This document shows, piece after piece, positions 13,328-16,886 of a stretch of 16,886 nucleotides of DNA (position 1 is the stretch's first letter; each line of letters begins with the position of its first letter). A model generated the notes under the pieces. The model was given only the letters and a program-made list of their open reading frames with translations. It was not told where the DNA came from and did no database searches. A program made the translations under genes and the position numbers. This DNA is from Verrucomicrobiota bacterium. Lineage in GTDB: Bacteria > Verrucomicrobiota > Verrucomicrobiia > Verrucomicrobiales > DEV007. The stretch spans positions 3,986 to 20,871 of the forward strand of contig JAHDCN010000022.1 of the NCBI GenBank assembly GCA_020629815.1, given 5' to 3'.

Positions 13328-14551
13328 ATGAAGAAACTCAACATCATTCTTTTACTCGGCGGGCTTTTGACCCCTGCCATTAACTTTGCAGGTGAACCTG
13401 AGCCCGTCATTCTCGACGATGCGAATCCTGCATTTGTCACTCCAACTCTCGATCTGCGTGCCCGCTATGAATACGGTGACGTTGATGTGCCCGGTGTGAT
13501 TTCATCCCACAATTTATCGCTCCGCGGTCGTGTTGGTCTGAAAACGCAGGAGTTCAATGGATTCCAGGTATTCGGTGAATACGAAGGGACCACTGTTGCG
13601 GACCGCGACTGGTATCGAGCAGCATCCGTTCACGGCCCTGCCAACAGGACGATCATTGCTGACCCGGAATCACACGAAGTGAATCAACTTTGGGCGAGCT
13701 ACAAAACACCGGACGGTGCGTTCATGCTGAAAGCAGGTCGTCAGGCGATTGCTCTTGATGGTCAGCGTTATGTCGGTGGCGTTGCCTGGAGACAGAATAT
13801 GCAGACCTTTGACGCTGCGACTCTGATTCTGAAACCGTCTTCTGATGTGGAGTTCTTCTACAGCTATGTGAATCAGGTGAATCGAATCTTCGGTTCCGAT
13901 GTTTTCGCACCGATTCACACTGACTTCGAGGGCAACTCTCATTTGATCAATGCAAAGATCAAAAACACTCCCGCAGGGACTCTTACCGCCTACGCTTATC
14001 TTCTGGATCTGACGAATGACTTCGGTTCAGCTGCCAGCAATAACACCTTCGGTCTTTCCTTGGATGGGGGATTGGGGGATATGACCTACCATTTGGAGTT
14101 TGCTTATCAAACAGACGCTTTCGACAGCCCGCTTGATTACGCAACTACCTACACGCACGCTTCTTTGTCTTCCCCGCTCGGTGGTGGGTTCAAAGGGACG
14201 GTTGGTGTCGAGCATCTTGGTTCAGACAACGGACAAGGCTTCCGCACACCTCTGGCGACTCTTCACAAGTTTAATGGTTTCGCTGACGTGTTCCTGAATA
14301 CTCCGGGAACTGGCCTCACAGATTTCTATGCTTCTGTTGGCACTAAGCTTCCTGGCGGTGTTGCTGCTACGGTTTTCTACCATCACTTCCAGGATGCTGA
14401 TCTCGACTTCAGTTATGGTGATGAGATTGACCTGGTGCTTGCAAAGGATCTGGGTAACGGCCTTTCCGTTCTGGGTAAAGGCTCATGGTTCTTCGGTGAT
14501 ACGCTTCCAGACGTCACGCGCATCTCGCTTGAGATGAATTACAAATACTAA
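13328..14551 (+). CDS. Outer-membrane beta-barrel porin
   Basis: From ATG 13328 the protein has 407 residues. It opens with a clear signal peptide (MKKLNIILLLGGLLTP..., cleavage likely after A21). The mature part is a series of amphipathic alternating strands such as LSLRGRVGLKTQEF, FMLKAGRQAIAL, VEFFYSYVNQVNRIF and ISLEMNYKY. It ends on the aromatic Y that marks outer-membrane barrels for the BAM machinery. YRAASVHGPANRTIIADPESHEVNQLW with QRYVGGVAWRQN resembles the alginate-export/porin superfamily, but I cannot name the solute. An in-frame ATG at 13244 would put 28 non-signal residues ahead of the signal peptide and is very unlikely. The gene stands alone, with a strong terminator just downstream. 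A role in anion entry linked to the neighbouring nitrate-type locus is possible but unproven. Confidence 0.88.
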   Translation: MKKLNIILLLGGLLTPAINFAGEPEPVILDDANPAFVTPTLDLRARYEYGDVDVPGVISSHNLSLRGRVGLKTQEFNGFQVFGEYEGTTVADRDWYRAASVHGPANRTIIADPESHEVNQLWASYKTPDGAFMLKAGRQAIALDGQRYVGGVAWRQNMQTFDAATLILKPSSDVEFFYSYVNQVNRIFGSDVFAPIHTDFEGNSHLINAKIKNTPAGTLTAYAYLLDLTNDFGSAASNNTFGLSLDGGLGDMTYHLEFAYQTDAFDSPLDYATTYTHASLSSPLGGGFKGTVGVEHLGSDNGQGFRTPLATLHKFNGFADVFLNTPGTGLTDFYASVGTKLPGGVAATVFYHHFQDADLDFSYGDEIDLVLAKDLGNGLSVLGKGSWFFGDTLPDVTRISLEMNYKY

Positions 14552-14606
14552 TTCTTTCCCCGCTTTATCGAAACTCTGTCTTCCTAAGTTCGAGTTTCTC
14601 TCTTTC

Positions 14607-14642
14607 CCCGGCAAGTTGCGAAGGCAGCTTGCCGGGTTTTTT
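14607..14642 (+). terminator. Rho-independent terminator after the porin gene
   Basis: A 13-base-pair stem (14607-14619 with 14624-14636; arms CCCGGCAAGTTGC and GCAGCTTGCCGGG, with one T-G wobble) closes on a GAAG loop and is followed directly by six T residues (14637-14642). It lies 55 bases after the porin stop and works on the plus strand only, because the minus strand lacks a T-tract. It insulates the porin from the convergent LysR gene. Confidence 0.95.
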
Positions 14643-14714
14643 GTGCCTTGTACAAGCTGAATCGGCAAAGGCAGATTAGCTTTCCATAAGAAAGTGGCTG
14701 AGTTCCGTTCCGTG

Positions 14715-15671
14715 CTAGGCAAGGTGAGCAGCAGGACTCTGCTGGGATTGAGACAGGACCTTGTCTACACGGATCATCATGGCCTGAATCACACTCTGAC
14801 AAATGCCGGAGAAAACATCTTCAGCAATATTCTCCCGATCGCTTCGTGAATACAGGCCCCACCAGCGATCCACATTTCCCATGGGTAGATCGCGGAACAC
14901 CAATGCACCGCTGGAAATCTCATCAAGTGCCACCCAGGGGGCCAGCAGGCCGATTCCCATGCCAATTTGTGCCATTTGCTTAATCGCTGCCATGCTTCCA
15001 ACTTGAAGCGATGCCTGAATGCGATCTTTTGATTGAGAAAAAGCCTTCTCAATTAATTGGAAGGTTTCGCTCGATTTGTTGTAGAAAATAAAATCCTCAC
15101 CACGAATTGTCTCCATGGTGATATCTTCCGCCACTGCGATGGGGTGCATGGGTGAAACCGCCATTTCGATTTTGTCGGAGAAGAGCGGTTCAAACTCAAT
15201 CCGGGAAGAGTGCGTCGCTTCTAATGCCACAGCGATATCAATGTCCCCCTGTTCAATCATGCGGATCAAATTTCGGCTGTCTTCGGTTGCTACCGTTATT
15301 TCAAAATTGGGAAAGCTCTCGCGCAATTCACGGAGAATCGAGGGCAGGATATACTGACTGATCGTCACTGTGGCACCGATTTGAAGCCGACCGTGGCCAG
15401 GGCGTTTCTGATTGAGAAGTTCATCCTGAGCTTTCTCCATCCTCGTCAGAATTCGGTTGGCATGAGGCAGAAGAACTTCGCCGGAATTGGTCAGGCGGAC
15501 CTGTTTCCCTTGCCGCTCAAACAGTTTGGTGTCGAGATGCACTTCCAAAGCCTTGATGGAGTGACTGACGGCAGACTGAGTGAGATGCAGGTGATTTGCT
15601 GCCTCAGTGAAGCTCCCACGAAGGGCTAACTCCTGAAAGGCTCGCAGTTGTCGTGAGTCAAGAAGGTCCAT
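14715..15671 (-). CDS. LysR-family transcriptional regulator
   Basis: This 318-residue regulator has the standard LysR build. A winged helix-turn-helix occupies about residues 4-65 (LRAFQELALRGSFTEAANHL, LTQSAVSHSIKALE, LFERQGKQVRLTNSGE). A linker helix and a periplasmic-binding-protein-like effector domain (about 90-300) follow. That domain has two typical lobes: GRLQIGATVTISQYILPSIL, and GIGLLAPWVALDEISSGALV. The gene is divergent from the CmpA/NrtA-type protein gene with 90 bases between the starts. This is the usual layout for a LysR protein that controls its neighbour and itself. CmpR, NtcB and Cbl/CysB-like regulators of anion uptake sit in the same kind of position, so an anion or nitrogen signal is plausible. 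The effector cannot be told from sequence. The ATG at 15671 has no Shine-Dalgarno. The 3' end faces the porin terminator across about 160 bases. Confidence 0.94.
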   Translation of the reverse strand: MDLLDSRQLRAFQELALRGSFTEAANHLHLTQSAVSHSIKALEVHLDTKLFERQGKQVRLTNSGEVLLPHANRILTRMEKAQDELLNQKRPGHGRLQIGATVTISQYILPSILRELRESFPNFEITVATEDSRNLIRMIEQGDIDIAVALEATHSSRIEFEPLFSDKIEMAVSPMHPIAVAEDITMETIRGEDFIFYNKSSETFQLIEKAFSQSKDRIQASLQVGSMAAIKQMAQIGMGIGLLAPWVALDEISSGALVFRDLPMGNVDRWWGLYSRSDRENIAEDVFSGICQSVIQAMMIRVDKVLSQSQQSPAAHLA

Positions 15672-15761
15672 GAATGGTTTTGATCAATCGGATGAGAGTT
15701 TAGAAAGCATCTTTCGGACCAATTGGCACGGTCTGGCACGCGTACGGCTAAAAAGGTGGGT
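15672..15761. promoter_or_regulatory. Divergent control region with candidate LysR operator
   Basis: These 90 bases lie between the LysR gene and the CmpA/NrtA/NasS-like gene. Three short symmetries are visible: TTGATCAA (15680-15687), GAAAG-CAT-CTTTC (15703-15715) and CCAATTGG (15719-15726). The middle one, a 5-base inverted repeat with a 3-base centre near the midpoint, is the best operator candidate. LysR proteins usually bind a pair of imperfect dyads in such a region, so two of these could be the recognition and activation sites. No footprint can be inferred. Confidence 0.45.
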
Positions 15762-16820
15762 GTGAAAGAAAACTCCAGCCCGATTAAAATTGGATTCGTT
15801 CCTCTGGTTGATGCGGCCCCTTTGGTCTACGCATCCGAAGAGGGATTGTTTGAAGATGCTGGGTTGGCGGTGGACTTGGTGCGTGAGCCTGGTTGGGGGT
15901 CTATTCGGGACAAGGTGGCATATGGAGAATTGGAAGGCGCGCATGCATTGGTAGGTCTCGTTTTTTCCATCACGCTCGGGCTTGGCTCATTGCAAAGAAA
16001 TTGCCTGACCGGTTTTTTGATTAATTCCAATGGGGATGCAATTTCCCTGTCGCGCGGTTTGCACGAGCAGGGGGTAACCGATGCTGCGGCATTGAGGAAG
16101 TTCAGTCTGGCAACCAGACGTCGCCTGCGTTTCGCGGTGCCTCATCTTTTCAGTTCTCACCACTTTCTCTTGCGGCAATGGCTACAGCCAGCGGGATTCC
16201 ATCCTGGAGAGGATATCGAAATCGTGGTTATCCCACCTTCATTGATGTCTCATTCCATGAGCACGGGATACATCGATGGTTTCTGTGTCGGCGAGCCTTA
16301 TAATAGCGAGGCACAATTGGGTGGGACCGGAGTAATTGTAAAAGAGACAGTAGACCTCAGCCCGCTGCACCCGGAGAAAGCTCTGTTAGTCACGGAATCG
16401 TTTGCAGAGTCCCGACACGATCTCCACTTGCAGTTGATTTCCTGCCTGATGGAAGCCGCTCGCCGCTGTGATACGGAAAAGGGCAGAGAGATTGTCGCAG
16501 CGCATCTTGCGAAGCGTGAATACCTCGACATACCGGAGAAGTCAATTCGGCAAAGTCTTTTCGGAGGGACGGGAAGCGTCAATAGCGATGAGTTTCATGT
16601 ATTTCACCGGTTCGATGTGAACCGTCCCACTGCCGAGCGTGCGAACTGGGTCGTCAGCCACATGAAGAGTGCCGGGCTGATTCCGGAATCATTCGGCGCA
16701 AGCGAATTGCCATTCTCCTCTGTCTTTCGCGATGACATTTTTCAAGCTGCCGGCAAACCGGCAAAAAAAAACGAACCAAAAAGAAAAGTAGGTAAGAGGC
16801 CGGTCGAGCTTGCTTCCTAA
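15762..16820 (+). CDS. CmpA/NrtA-family ligand-binding protein without signal peptide (NasS-like)
   Basis: From GTG 15762 the protein has 352 residues. It starts almost directly with the mature fold of the nitrate/bicarbonate-binding family: IKIGFVPLVDAAPLVYASEE, LVREPGWGSIRDKVAYGELE, GAHALVGLVFSITLGLGS, SSHHFLLRQWL and DGFCVGEPYNS. This is the NrtA/CmpA/NasS superfamily. With no signal peptide it should stay in the cytoplasm. In characterised bacteria a soluble member, NasS, senses nitrate and holds the antiterminator NasT. A fused or detached regulatory domain of an NrtC-type ATPase is another possibility. The C-terminus is a lysine-rich tail (KPAKKNEPKRKVGKRP) encoded partly by a run of nine A. 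The upstream TTG at 15723 would add 13 residues (ARSGTRTAKK...) and would run through the control region. The GTG has AAAAGG (15751-15756) at suitable distance. Divergent to LysR; a gene follows after 28 bases. Confidence 0.85.
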   Translation: MKENSSPIKIGFVPLVDAAPLVYASEEGLFEDAGLAVDLVREPGWGSIRDKVAYGELEGAHALVGLVFSITLGLGSLQRNCLTGFLINSNGDAISLSRGLHEQGVTDAAALRKFSLATRRRLRFAVPHLFSSHHFLLRQWLQPAGFHPGEDIEIVVIPPSLMSHSMSTGYIDGFCVGEPYNSEAQLGGTGVIVKETVDLSPLHPEKALLVTESFAESRHDLHLQLISCLMEAARRCDTEKGREIVAAHLAKREYLDIPEKSIRQSLFGGTGSVNSDEFHVFHRFDVNRPTAERANWVVSHMKSAGLIPESFGASELPFSSVFRDDIFQAAGKPAKKNEPKRKVGKRPVELAS

Positions 16821-16848
16821 ATATACAAAACTTTCAACCTAAACCAAA

Positions 16849-16886
16849 ATGAAACAGAAAAGATACCTGGTAACTACCATAGCAAC
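16849..16886 (+). CDS. Start of an unidentified gene, signal-peptide-like N-terminus (partial)
   Basis: An ATG at 16849 opens a frame (MKQKRYLVTTIA...) that runs off the right edge. The basic start followed by small hydrophobic residues looks like the beginning of a signal peptide or membrane anchor. It lies 28 bases after the NasS-like gene, on the same strand, so the two are probably co-transcribed. A secreted NrtA-type binding protein would fit the context. It does not look like the start of an ANTAR protein (NasT). With twelve residues the identity is a guess. Confidence 0.4.
   Translation, partial: MKQKRYLVTTIA

Noticed and set aside
16746..16771. GCCGGCAAACCGGC followed by nine A, resembling a terminator
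   Set aside because: It lies inside the coding sequence; on the plus strand the tract is A, not T, and on the minus strand the T-tract precedes the stem.

Overview
The window looks like a chromosomal segment of a Verrucomicrobiota bacterium, most likely in the Opitutae/Puniceicoccales range. This is inference from gene content, not from a marker gene. The pointers are a secreted iduronate-sulfatase-like enzyme, a Tat-exported DUF1552 protein, an outer-membrane porin, and an MglA-type GTPase encoded beside two long low-complexity proteins with roadblock-like domains. I saw no rRNA, tRNA, insertion sequence, CRISPR array or phage gene. There is no gene-free stretch longer than about 300 bases.

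Layout. (1) 1-1538, minus strand: a sulfatase that runs off the left edge. (2) 1630-3111, plus: a CPBP (CAAX/Abi-type) intramembrane protease, divergent from the sulfatase. (3) 3294-10390, plus: seven tightly packed genes behind an AT-rich promoter region. They encode a large disordered protein with NPF repeats and a C-terminal roadblock/LC7-like domain; an MglA-like small GTPase; a second roadblock protein with a very acidic tail; an ExbB/TolQ/MotA-type proton channel; an ExbD-type partner; a TonB-like protein with the SxxxH membrane motif; and a 79-residue membrane-anchored zinc-ribbon protein. fabF (10469-11716) follows in the same direction. (4) 11741-13168, minus: the DUF1552 protein, convergent with fabF. 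(5) 13328-14551, plus: a porin closed by a very clear intrinsic terminator. (6) 14715-15671, minus, and 15762-16820, plus: a divergent pair of a LysR regulator and a CmpA/NrtA/NasS-family ligand-binding protein without a signal peptide. The start of a further gene lies at the right edge.

How it may work together. The central cluster joins a polarity-type GTPase switch (MglA-like), two candidate roadblock partners of mirror-image architecture, and a proton-motive-force-driven ExbB/ExbD/TonB-like membrane module. In Myxococcus, MglA and its roadblock partner MglB control a motor (AglRQS) built from the same MotA/TolQ-TolR family. A GTPase-controlled, proton-driven envelope machine is therefore a reasonable hypothesis here, and it is the most interesting thing in the window. 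The right-hand end looks like the beginning of a nitrate (or bicarbonate/cyanate-like anion) sensing and uptake locus, with the LysR protein as its likely regulator.

Start codons are uncertain for several genes. Most genes that lead a transcription unit, and the first three of the central cluster, show no clear Shine-Dalgarno sequence, whereas four downstream genes have strong ones.
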